Assembly (NCBI GenBank): GCA_036939975.1
Contig: JALLPB010001182.1
Location: forward strand, 1 to 10,840
DNA length: 10,840 nucleotides
From: Cyclostephanos tholiformis
Lineage: Eukaryota; Bacillariophyta; Thalassiosirophyceae; Thalassiosirales; Thalassiosiraceae
Direction of reading: 5' to 3'
The notes below the pieces were generated by a model. The model saw nothing but the letters and a program-made list of their open reading frames with translations. It searched no databases and was not told the origin of the DNA. Made by a program: the position numbers and the translations under genes. Shown here piece after piece: positions 1-7,905 of the stretch; within the stretch, counting starts at the first letter, position 1, and each line of letters starts with the position of its first letter.

Positions 1-1371
1 AGTCCCCCGGGACATGCTTTGGCCAGTACCTCCTTTTCTTGATGAGGAACTGGCCATACACCCCCTTCTCGTGGAGTGCCGTCACGCCCTCCGCCACACA
101 GAAGCCACCTTCCCCATCCTATGAATGGGCACCGTCATGTCGAGCAGAAGCTCGACAGTCTTCGTGCACCCCTTGTTCTCCCACTTTGTCGGAAATGCCC
201 ACCTCCCATTTCTCAACTTTGGCCGATTCTTCCCCTTGACCAATTGAACCCTCCACATGATTGGATTCTGGAAATGCTCGTCGCTGTCCGCAATGGAATG
301 GTATTCGTTCCCGAACGGCCATGGCTTTCAGGGGCAGATCAGGAATCCCAGGCAGAACTTATTGAGCCAGCTGTTCATCGATTCATCGATGCAGCTGAGC
401 CATGCAGGTGAGTACTCCCTCTCGTAGTGCTGATTGAATGCCTCGATCATCTGTCTGACCTCGTGGAACTGATCCACAAACAGCAATGGCTTAGCAACGT
501 CTGTGTATCGGAGGGCGCCCAAGATGTCAGTGAAGCATCACTTTGACATGTATGCATTCAAGCAAAATGGAGCCCCCTTAAACATGTCGATCGGAGCCGA
601 TGACCACCAGTTATCGTGATCGCCGATGCCTTCGAAACACGCCATGTAAAAGATGCACCCGAGCCAGACATAGAACTCTTGGAGCGTCAAGACTGTTCCA
701 ACAAGGTGCTTGTTTGTCTTGGGGATGATCACATTGATGATGAACTCCTCCGGGAAACACAGCCAGAATTGGTTGAGCTCGTTCATCTTGGCAATGGCAT
801 CCCAGCAATGCGAGTTGAATTTGCCTTTGTTGTTGTTGACGTTGGCCATCTGCCTGGGGCACATAGTGGGCTTTTCACTCCGCCCATTCCCCGGATTCAT
901 TGCGGTGGCTTCGGCGTTTTCTGGAGCAGGTTCGTTGTTGTCATCCACTTTGATTCCTTGGCGCCAGAGTTTGTCGATGGCATCTCCCTCTTCACCCAAG
1001 TTTGGAACAACATCACAACCAATCACCCAGAGAGGATCTGCTTCATCGGCCACTGGTTGTTGATTTTGACACGACCAGGGTCCGCAATTCTGCTTGCCTG
1101 TGAATGGCACCTCGGGCACAGTGGTCACCAAGAAGTTAGACTTCACGATGTGGAACTCAGTTCCATTGTCGATTTCAGGGATGCGCATGACATAACACCA
1201 CTGCTCCCTTTGATTGACGATCCTCTTGCCCTCGCCGATGACAAGCACTCTTGTCAGCTTGCACTTAAAGTCGTTTAGCCATTGCGCCCTAATTCTTTTG
1301 CTAGGGTGGAAGAATCGGGCCTTGGCAGTGCCAAGGGCGCCGACACCAGTGGGGAGGGATCGTCGGACCAT
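1..1371 (-). pseudogene. piggyBac-like transposase, broken and cut by the window edge
   Basis: This is a piggyBac-family (DDE_Tnp_1_7) cut-and-paste transposase or a domesticated relative. The ATG at 1371-1369 opens a frame that runs in register to about 106. The first 180 residues are a family-specific N-terminus with a polar, Asn-rich linker. The transposase core begins near residue 205 with IPKTNKHLVGTVLTLQEFYV, then ACFEGIGDHDNWW and ALRYTD. SCIDESMNSW follows, and its Asp (387-385) is the first catalytic carboxylate. The segments GNEYHSIAD and MWRVQLVKGKNRPK follow. TGA codons at 540-538 and 330-328 interrupt the frame; the second replaces an Arg usual in this family. Near 104-108 the frame jumps by one from GKV straight into GFCVAEGV, omitting the segment that normally carries the second catalytic Asp. 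The last 35 codons, ending IKKRRYWPKHVPGD, continue off the left edge. CpG content is high here, unlike the elements to the right. Family call is firm; activity is excluded for this copy. Confidence 0.86.
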
Positions 1372-1650
1372 GGTGAGTGGTGGTGTTCTTTTTGTGACTC
1401 GCCGATTTCCCAGTATGGTACCTACGAATTCCTACCATAGAGGATTGGTTGGAGTCAAAACTTTTTTTTTGACACATCACAACAACCACAATGAGCCCCA
1501 TCCTCGATGCGTGCAATAGTCCACACATGCACACCATGGGATTTGTCTGCCGGCCATAAAAATACCGCTCCCCAACACCATGATTGACACGCACTATCAA
1601 TTTTTTCTTGATTGTCTGCAATATTTGCTGAGATCGACCCCATCGAACAA
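1372..1650. other. Non-coding 5' flank of the piggyBac-like gene
   Basis: About 280 bases lie upstream of the minus-strand transposase start. They hold a 9-10 base T run near 1461-1470 and several scattered CCATG or ACCATG words, but no frame with recognisable protein content on either strand. The bases directly before the transposase ATG on the minus strand (CACTCACC) are a plausible eukaryotic start context. No TTAA, the target site of piggyBac elements, occurs here; the nearest is inside the neighbouring Ty3 fragment at about 1739. I therefore could not place a terminal inverted repeat. The segment may be 5' UTR and promoter of the transposase or older host sequence. Confidence 0.4.
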
Positions 1651-1685
1651 ACCATGAATTCATGGTAAAACCATGAATTCATGGT
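1651..1685. repeat. Twin 16-bp perfect palindromes
   Basis: The sequence ACCATGAATTCATGGT occurs at 1651-1666 and again at 1670-1685, separated by AAA. Each copy is its own reverse complement, so the 35-base block can form two adjacent hairpins or one larger cruciform. It sits within about ten bases of the point where recognisable Ty3 RNase H sequence begins. It may therefore mark an element end, a repaired break or a regulatory dyad. The repeat is seen directly; any function is inference. Confidence 0.95.
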
Positions 1686-1691
1686 ACCCGA

Positions 1692-1990
1692 TGGAATAAC
1701 CAAAAGGGCAAGCCAGTGGCCTATTACAGCAAGAAGCTTAATAATGCTCAATGCAATTACTCCACGATTGATAAGGAACTCCTATCAATTGTCATGACCT
1801 TGAAAGAATTTTGGTCTATGTTACTCGGTGCTGTTATTAACATCCACACCGACCACAAAAACATACTTCACCTTGGAGACTCATCACTCATCACAGAGAC
1901 ATCTCCAATGGATCTCATATGTAGATGAGTATGGCCTCACATTACATTAAGCTATATCATTGTTGGCACATTCTCACGCATGCCCATGCA
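1692..1990 (+). pseudogene. Ty3/gypsy RNase H domain, N-terminally truncated
   Basis: This is the retroelement RNase H that degrades the RNA strand during reverse transcription. Frame 3 from 1692 reads [15 protein letters not shown], a block containing [15 protein letters not shown], and then INIHTDHKN, whose Asp is a conserved catalytic position. A frame change near 1890 leads to [13 protein letters not shown] in frame 1, and a further one to TFSRMP at 1968-1985, which matches the ALSRLP-type end of the domain in this family. The strand carrying the first catalytic Asp is absent because the fragment starts too late. The domain is therefore both truncated and shifted. The family assignment is secure from motif order. 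Confidence 0.85.
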
Positions 1991-2029
1991 AGAATCCATG
2001 CTTTTGGCCATGGTGGGGAAGGAAGACAC

Positions 2030-3362
2030 GCCCCACAACCATAGACAATCGAATTCCAACTGGCGAGCCAATCACTGCGCCAGAGTTGAATGCTGACTCC
2101 CTTGAGTGCCATTTCTCATGGACAGATGACAGAGAAATGTCGGAGTGTTTCCAACACCTCCCAGCCAAGGAATGCTACCTCAATCTTCCTGAGGATGCTG
2201 CAATAGACAATCCATTAGACATGGAAGCTATCAAGGAGCAGCAAGATGCTGACCAAGAGCTACGGCAGCAGGCAGACAAATATGCTGACAGATACATATG
2301 CAAAAGCATTAGAACAGTGGATGACATTCTATGTTATGTTAAGCCAGGAGACCCTCTGGCTAACTGGTCTTGCCAAGTTGATGTTACAACCGACCATTTG
2401 GTGGTTTCATCAGATTACAGGCCATCCAGGCAGCAAATGCTGCATATGCAGATTAGCACTTGATATTATCACCATGACTTGCAGCGCTTGATTGGCAATT
2501 ACCATTGTGATCATTCCCAGTGCAATAAACTAGATGACAAATGGTATGGACACTTGCCTGAGCACAAAATCCAATCCATTCCATTCAAGGAATTTACAGT
2601 AGACTTGATTGGACCTTGGATGATCCAAGTCCAAGACAAACCTTATGAGTTCAATGCTCTAACAATGATCAACACAGTATCCAATCTAGTGATCAGAATT
2701 GATGATTAAACATTGGGCTACCCAAAAAATATGCACAAGTCTGGCTTTCATGATACCCATGGCCAGCACGATGTATCCATGACAATGGAGGCAAAATCAT
2801 TGGACCAGAGTTCCAGTTTTTGCGACAAGGTTGTAGAATTAAGGATGTTCCAACCACCAGTAAGAACCCACAAGCCAACATGATATGTGAGCACATGCAT
2901 CAGACTGTAGGGAATGTGTTGAGGACACTCCTACATGGTCAGCCACAACAACATGTAACAGGTGCAAGAGCTAAAGAATTCATTGAGGAAGCATTGTCTA
3001 TCACAATGCATGCCATGTGTGCAGGTGCACATTCCACCTTGGGAAGTAGCCAAGGTAGCTTAGTCTTTAACAGAGACATGTTTTTAAATATACCATTGAT
3101 TGCCGGCTGGCATGCCGTCACACAAAGATGAGAGCAGTTGTTGGTTAATGAGAACCTCATGCATGAGAATAGGAAATGCCACGGACATGATTATGTGATC
3201 GTCAATAGAGTCTTAGTAAAGAAGCGGTTCAACTCAGCTAAATTAGGCCCTCAGACAAGTGGTTCATGTAGGGTGGCTCAAACACATGTAAATGTTATGC
3301 TGACAATAGAGCTCTGACAGGGTGTCACTGAGTGCATTAAAATAAAGAGTAATCCCAAATAA
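2030..3362 (+). pseudogene. Ty3/gypsy integrase and connecting region, frameshifted
   Basis: This region encoded the integrase that joins element cDNA to host DNA. Frame 1 gives the linker (YLNLPEDAAIDNPLDMEAIK, then DDILCYV). Frame 2 gives the zinc-binding His pair in WWFHQITGHPG near 2390-2425. Frame 1 resumes for LQRLIGNYHCDHSQC and for FTVDLIGPW. Frame 3 from about 2712 gives HDNGGKIIGPEF, KDVPTTSKNPQANMICEHMH and the tail to the TAA at 3360-3362. The presumed catalytic residues are Asp 2602-2604, Asp 2781-2783 and Glu 2889-2891; the last two are 35 residues apart, the classic D35E spacing. The second Cys of the zinc pair looks replaced by Ser. Stops at 2461, 2751, 3129 and 3315 are all TGA at places where relatives tend to have Arg. 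No chromodomain is visible. Confidence 0.88.
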
Positions 3363-3495
3363 ATTATAATTCTGCTAACTTTCCCAGAAATGTGACACAC
3401 TGACCTAATGGCAGATAGTCAGAAAAGTTTTTCAGAGCTTTTCCTTTCATCAAACCTAAACTCAGGACTAGGATTATAAAACAGAGGTTTATCTT

Positions 3496-3507
3496 AGTGG
3501 GGAAGAG
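3496..3507 (+). promoter_or_regulatory. Possible polypurine tract
   Basis: The tract AGTGGGGAAGAG (10 purines plus one internal T) lies directly before a TG dinucleotide that could open the 3' LTR. In Ty3/gypsy elements such a tract primes plus-strand DNA synthesis and abuts the 3' LTR. The position fits, 130 bases past the end of the integrase frame, but no second LTR is available in the window to prove the boundary. Confidence 0.45.
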
Positions 3508-3632
3508 TGCAGTACCCAGCCGTACGTATGCATAGATAAAGAAGGGCAGTTATGCACACAACTGAACATTCTTCACGCTGATGCAGCCCCAAGGCATAGG
3601 CCCAGTGGAGATCAGCTAGCCTATTATTAGTT

Positions 3633-3693
3633 AGTACTTTGTAGCCTGATCAACTACTAAGGTATTAGAGCTAATTGGCTATTTTAAAGTACT
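3633..3693. repeat. Imperfect stem-loop within the LTR
   Basis: AGTACTTTGTAGCC at 3633-3646 pairs with GGCTATTTTAAAGTACT at 3677-3693, allowing a three-base bulge, with a loop of about 30 bases. A further AGTACT follows at 3698-3703. LTR RNAs often fold for packaging or termination. The structure is seen, the role is a guess. Confidence 0.5.
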
Positions 3694-3746
3694 ATTAAGT
3701 ACTCTCCCCCTGGCCAGGCTATGTAGGAGGTCCTATCTATGTATAA

Positions 3747-3759
3747 TGCTGAGTCAGCA
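3747..3759. promoter_or_regulatory. TGCTGAGTCAGCA bZIP-type site in the LTR
   Basis: The 13-mer TGCTGAGTCAGCA is an exact match to the extended AP-1 or MARE-type dyad recognised by bZIP factors in other eukaryotes, with a TGAGTCA core. It lies immediately after a TATA-like stretch in the probable LTR. A bZIP-responsive LTR would be a reasonable way for a retroelement to be switched on by stress. The match is exact; binding in this organism is inference. Confidence 0.45.
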
Positions 3760-3991
3760 GCAGCCCTGGGAATTCTTCAAAGATTATAAGTTAGATAATC
3801 TTACCTGTACTTTAAGCTCATAATTATTCACTCTTCACATTTTTGATTGTTGCTTTACTTCTCAATCGAGGTAATGCACTCTCGTGATACCTTCAACTGT
3901 TTCAAAAAGCAAACTATCTTATCAAGATCTTTGAAATTATCCACTGTGACTCCTTTATCCTCATTGACATCTTCAGATACCCAATTACAAT

Positions 3992-4826
3992 TTGGTGCCC
4001 TCTTGTGCGGCATCGAAGCCAAGGCATCATATCCCAACCACTATTTGTGTCAAACCCACCATTGAGTTGGGCACGAAGGAAAAAAATCGCATCCTTGACA
4101 AATATCAGGGGCAGTACGGATCAAATTATCAAAATTTGATAGTAACAAAGAAAAAAGGTAAGACCTCCAATGATAGTTCTTCTCTTGACAGGACTTGGAG
4201 ACCAAGCCTCAATAAGTGGTATCAAGTCATAGAGTTGTTCGTGTACAATGTCACAACAACAGTTATGAAGGAATGCAGGGTTAGCTTATCCAACCAGGAC
4301 CTCTTTAATCTAGCATGGTCAATAAGGACTTTGCAAACATCATTCCAAAGACATGTTCTTGGTTATGTTTGGACTTTACTCCTCTACAAGAACCAAGGTA
4401 TGGATACAAAGACCAAGTGGCTACCGATAGTCATGATGTTGAAATGCCTAGTGCAGCTATGGTTCATTTTGGTCTGGATCCCAGAAAGTTCATCCGATGG
4501 CTATCCAGTGAGTACAATGGCCAGTACTGAGACATTCGTCAAATGTTGACAGTGATCCAAGAGCACATCACTATAAGATTATGAGCACATCCCAAGAATT
4601 TTATTAGATGGTTGCCTGGCACAATTCACCTTCGACAAGCCATTGTGCAACAAGTCAGATTTCATCTCTCATGGGAATTCCAAGAGTTTTATCTCCAATC
4701 CAGCATTGGTCCATATCCATAAGACCATGAATAAGGAAGATCATTATAGTCACTTGGTTCTTATGGACCCAATGCTGTGCAAAGTATCACCTCACCTCCA
4801 TCATACCACTTATAGTAATCAAGGAG
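3992..4826 (+). pseudogene. N-terminal extension of the DIRS-like pol
   Basis: From 3992 to about 4310 the forward frames hold basic, hydrophilic sequence I cannot assign, possibly gag-like. From about 4390 the text becomes recognisable as the segment preceding the reverse transcriptase in this element class: HFGLDPRKFIRWLSSEYNG, then DIRQMLTVIQEHIT in frame 1, then DYEHIPRILLDGC and TMNKEDHYSHLVLMDPMLCK in frame 2. A TGA at 4528-4530 sits between EYNGQY and DIRQ, where relatives have Arg. A frame change follows near 4571-4577. Function of this region is unknown to me; it may fold with the polymerase. The assignment rests on resemblance to related elements, so the left part is weak. Confidence 0.6.
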
Positions 4827-5909
4827 GGTAAGAATGATCGGATCATATGGGATGGCTTTTCTCAAGCCAACTGACATAGTAATGAGTGAAATCACATCAG
4901 TGACAAAGGAATAACCAATCACTTTTGGCCACATCAAGATGCAAATCTTCATCGACATCTATAACATGCAAATCAGTTACCCAAGCAAAAGAATTTTGAT
5001 TGCCTTTGCGGGTATCAAGGCATGTTTTCAATTTTCCAGAATCCATGCAGATTTGATGGGGGCTTTTGATTTTTTAGCTGATGATCTTAACAATCTGGCT
5101 ATGGCGATTGTATTTGGCTCTACTGCTTCAGCATCCAGTTGGGAATCTTTCCAATGGGCCATCGAGGCTCTCACCATATTATTTGCTAACAGATCGAAAT
5201 TGGTCTCCAAGCACAAGCATTTTTGGACATGATTCAATGGGAAAGTTTAGATCAAACCATCAAGATCATCCCAGCCATCCCCTGTAATTTCAACAGAGGC
5301 ATCATGGACAAAGCAGGAACCCCTATTGACTAACCCACTTGCATATACATCAATGTTGAGATTATGCTTTCTTTGAATGCCAAACACGTGAGAATGGTGT
5401 TAGCAGCTATGATCAAATCTATCGTCATCATGATGGGTGAGGCTGAAGAGGATGTCCACCAATGTCCCTTGGCAATGGACAAATGGAGAGAATTAGTCGT
5501 TGGCCCACAGCAAACTGTTTTGGGTCTGATAATCGACACTAATTGGCTCACTGTATCAATCCCCACTAAGTACCATGCTGAGGTTTTGAATCTAGTAGAC
5601 TCAACTTGGCACTCACCTTGGCATCATTTCAAGGCATCTGAGGCCCAGAAACTGACTGGCAAGCTGGCATGCCTTGCTGAAGGTGCCAACTGGGTATTTC
5701 ATCTTCTATCCCATGTACTCTTCGATTGCACATGCATTATTCAAGAACAAGCGGCTCCTGGCCAAGTCTTAGCAAGAGTTTTGCGATATGATGCTTGCCA
5801 TCCAATCGGGAAAATTCTTCACTCCATGCAAGGACCTAGCCCAACATACATCATTCACCACCAAACAGGCGGCAAAAATGACTCACCATTCATCCTGAGT
5901 ATAAATTAA
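4827..5909 (+). pseudogene. DIRS-like reverse transcriptase with lost active site
   Basis: This is the RNA-dependent DNA polymerase domain. GKNDRIIWDGF (frame 3), DIVMSEITSVTKE (frame 1) and ISYPSKRILIAFAGIKACFQ lead into the palm. KACFQFSRIHADL and SASSWESFQWAIEAL follow. After a frame change near 5220, frame 3 continues through CIYINVEIMLSLNAKHVRMV, the segment from CPLAMDKWRELVVGPQQTVL, and the connection segment EAQKLTGKLACLAEGANWVF. The Asp normally found in motif A is Gly (GGT, 5011-5013). The Y-x-D-D box is YINV (5346-5357), so both of its Asp residues are gone. Stops at 4909-4911 and just before 5340 add to the damage. The domain order and flanking motifs make the family call solid; catalysis is not possible. 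Confidence 0.85.
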
Positions 5910-6610
5910 TACTACAATGCATGCAGAGATTGATTTCTTTCGAGACAAGCTTAAGCCAGATTCTGGCATTGAATGGGAGACCCCATTAGCACAACTCATT
6001 CCTTGAACTCCCTTTGCCACAATGATAGGCAATAGCTCCTTAGAAGGAGCAGGTGGATTCTCCATCAGTTTAGGTTTCTTGTGGCATATTCGTTTCCCTG
6101 ACAAAATTGTCAAACAAACTTTGCTCTTCCATGAGGTTCCTTCAATATCTATAAATGCCCTCGAGTACATTACCATAATCATAAATTACATGATGCCACT
6201 CCATGTTCTACAAACAATGTCCAATATTACCAACGATCCACATCCAGTTCTTCTGAATATTACCGACAACTCTTTGTCCCTTTCCTGGACCCTACACACA
6301 TGCAAGAGATCAAGAATTGGCCATATTTCTTGGCCGCTTCTTTGCTCCTTGTTGATCAACTCACCACTTGGCATTAATTCACAATGGATTAGCACTGTTG
6401 ACAACAAGATTGCTGATGACATATCTTGCCTTTTAAAGCAATGTACTCCATTTCCGCCCCTCATTTATTTTGATTATACCAATTTGAAACAGACTTACCT
6501 GGAGTTGACACACTGTTCTTTCTTCCAGATAGAACCAAGTCTCATCTCGATGATATGGGAAATCATGTTGATCAAGAGCTGGCCCAGTCATGACAAGGTA
6601 CAGATCTTGA
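5910..6610 (+). pseudogene. DIRS-like RNase H domain
   Basis: Frame 1 carries EIDFFRDKLKPDSG, a TGA at 6004-6006 after LIP, and then a long open stretch. MIGNSSLEGAGGFSISLGF holds the first carboxylate position, where Asn (6031-6033) stands for the expected Asp. Glu at 6163-6165 (INALEYITIIINY), Asp at 6265-6267 (LLNITDNSLSLSWTLHTCK) and Asp at 6400-6402 (STVDNKIADDIS) are kept. INSPLGINSQWIS lies between. This is the RNase H that follows the reverse transcriptase in DIRS elements. It is the best preserved part of the element, open for about 240 codons, and ends in SFFQIEPSLISMIWEI before the frame shifts near 6600. The single lost Asp alone would impair metal binding. Confidence 0.84.
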
Positions 6611-7729
6611 AAGGAGGCCGCTCGGCAAACTCATTACATCAAGTGGGCAGAAATCCTCAGAATACCAGATCCATGTGGATCTTATCCTGGATACCAGCAA
6701 ATAGTCACCATCTATATCAAGTAAATGCAATGTGGCATCAACTATAAAAGTATTAAAGTCCTCCATTCTGCCACGGTTAAAGGATACATTGAAGCAGTGA
6801 ACACCCTCTTCAGATTGCAAAGCATGCCAATTCCGGCAGATTTATCAGACCCCAACAACATGTCTGCTATTTTGATTAACAACTTGCTACAAGAAGGAAA
6901 GTAGCAAGGCAACGAGCCCCTCTCAACAATGAGATCTATGCCGAGTTACACCATGTTGCCAATGCAGGCAAATGTGACAATATGGTTAATAAGCTCCTTC
7001 TCAATGTCATTACTCTTGGTCACTACATGGGCCCACATTTGAGTGAGTATGCTCAGAAGAACTAAAAGAAGGTAGATGTGCATACCTACCCATCGGAAAT
7101 GAACATCATCAAGGCTTTCACTGCCAGCAATTTCATTTTTTATGATGCCAAGAAGCATGTTGTCGAGATCTCAACTCTTGATTCCATTGAGTCTGTTGCT
7201 GCCGTAAAGATTATCTGATGGATCCAGAAGAATAGACGGAATGGTCAGTCCATAACCCTTGCCATGCTGGACAAGAAATTCCCTGACCTCTGCTCCATCC
7301 GAAGTGCCGCAAGGATGGTCCTCTGTGCCAGGCAGCTGCAGCAACCAGACAATATGCCCCTCACCATGTACAAAAGTAAAAAAGGCAAACATCTCTACCT
7401 CATTGGAGGCAAGATAGCTGGGCTCCTTCGAGGAGCCATCAAGCGAATTCGTCCTGACACATCCCCCAAAGATGTTAAATGGTATTCTGCCCATGGAAAA
7501 TCTCCTGACTACATCAAGAAGTGCCTTCATTGGCTCGGGGACTCGTTTTGCATGTATCTGCATGACACATCCATTATCCAACATCAGCATGTGGATGCCC
7601 TGCAAATGGCATCCCAGGCCATCATGGCTCCTTTCCACCTTGCCGGAAGACATCATTGCTCTTTTGAGTACAATGACCAAAGTCTCAGATGATCCATGGA
7701 TGCAAGACTATGCAGACAAGGAAGACTAA
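6611..7729 (+). pseudogene. Tyrosine recombinase of the DIRS-like element, disabled
   Basis: This domain replaces an integrase and inserts circular DNA by strand exchange through a Tyr. Frame 2 gives the core-binding part (VKGYIEAVNTLFRLQSMPIP, DPNNMSAILINNLL). Near 6898 it passes to frame 1 for RAPLNNEIYAELHHVA, LGHYMGPHLSEYA and the catalytic half. The GxR-x-SE motif, site of the first catalytic Arg, reads GPHLSEY with His at 7036-7038. YSAH at 7483-7494 carries the H of H-x-x-R but is followed at once by GKSPDYIKK, so the second Arg is absent. The Tyr is kept at 7555-7557 in CMYLHDT. TAA at 7063 and TGA at 7216 interrupt the frame. After about 7640 frame 2 resumes (LPEDIIALLSTM) to the stop at 7727-7729. 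Confidence 0.83.
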
Positions 7730-7872
7730 TGCTCTTTATATATGTATATTACAACAAATCTATAATTTCTTTCAATGAATTGTTTATTTAGATTAAATTT
7801 ATCCTATGACCATGGACCCTTTTAGGTCTCTCATGCCTTGTCCCCCCATCCTCATGAACTCGCAACCTCGAT

Positions 7873-7873
<1 letters not shown>
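7730..7873. other. AT-rich 3' flank of the DIRS-like element
   Basis: Between the recombinase stop and the C run, the first 75 bases are very AT-rich (TTTATATATGTATATT and similar) and resemble a 3' untranslated tail. The rest (7800-7873) is CT-rich. No terminal repeat of the element could be recognised, and neither strand shows a convincing gene. Confidence 0.4.

Positions 7874-7905
<32 letters not shown>
7874..7905. repeat. Homopolymer of 32 C
   Basis: An unbroken run of 32 C lies here, followed by TTTT. On the minus strand it is a G run four to five bases downstream of the stop of the neighbouring minus-strand gene. Such runs can form G-quadruplex on the G strand and slip during replication and sequencing, so the exact length may be unreliable. 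Confidence 0.95.

Larger units (their letters stand above)
1692..3895 (+). mobile_element. 5'-truncated Ty3/gypsy LTR retrotransposon
   Basis: The domain order RNase H, linker, zinc-binding region, integrase, then non-coding tail and probable LTR is that of a Ty3/gypsy (Metaviridae) element. Gag, protease, reverse transcriptase and the 5' LTR are missing. The coding sequence starts abruptly about ten residues before the conserved [10 protein letters not shown] of RNase H, right beside the twin palindromes. The remainder is split across all three forward frames with several stops, so it is a non-autonomous relic. CpG is strongly depleted, about nine in the 1080 bases from 2281. The right boundary rests on a TG...CA reading of the LTR and could be off by tens of bases. 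Confidence 0.85.
3508..3895 (+). repeat. Probable 3' LTR of the Ty3/gypsy element
   Basis: The 388 bases from TGCAGTACCC to the CA at 3894-3895 have the TG...CA ends, size and position expected of a 3' LTR: after the integrase stop and directly after a purine tract. The segment is AT-rich and holds no convincing reading frame. It contains a TATA-like stretch (TATGTATAAT, about 3739-3748), a dyad bZIP-type site and an imperfect stem at 3633-3693. The 5' partner is not in the window, so the boundaries are inferred, not seen as a repeat pair. Confidence 0.45.
3992..7729 (+). mobile_element. DIRS-like (tyrosine recombinase) retrotransposon, decayed
   Basis: A continuous series of matching fragments gives the order N-terminal extension, reverse transcriptase, RNase H, tyrosine recombinase. 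That order, with a recombinase in place of a DDE integrase, defines DIRS-type elements, and this version resembles those abundant in diatoms. Coding sequence moves between all three forward frames and is broken by several stops. The recombinase frame ends at the TAA at 7727-7729. I could not identify the split terminal repeats or internal complementary region of a complete DIRS element. The left limit given is where the first long open stretch begins, not a proven terminus. Confidence 0.82.

Noticed and set aside
616..1278. A 220-codon open frame on the plus strand
   Set aside because: It lies antisense to the piggyBac transposase, whose conserved motifs are on the minus strand; it shows no family motif and is a by-product of codon use on the other strand.
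3855..4065. Short frames on both strands between the probable LTR and the DIRS-like region
   Set aside because: They overlap each other, lack motifs and start inside the LTR candidate; nothing supports a gene.
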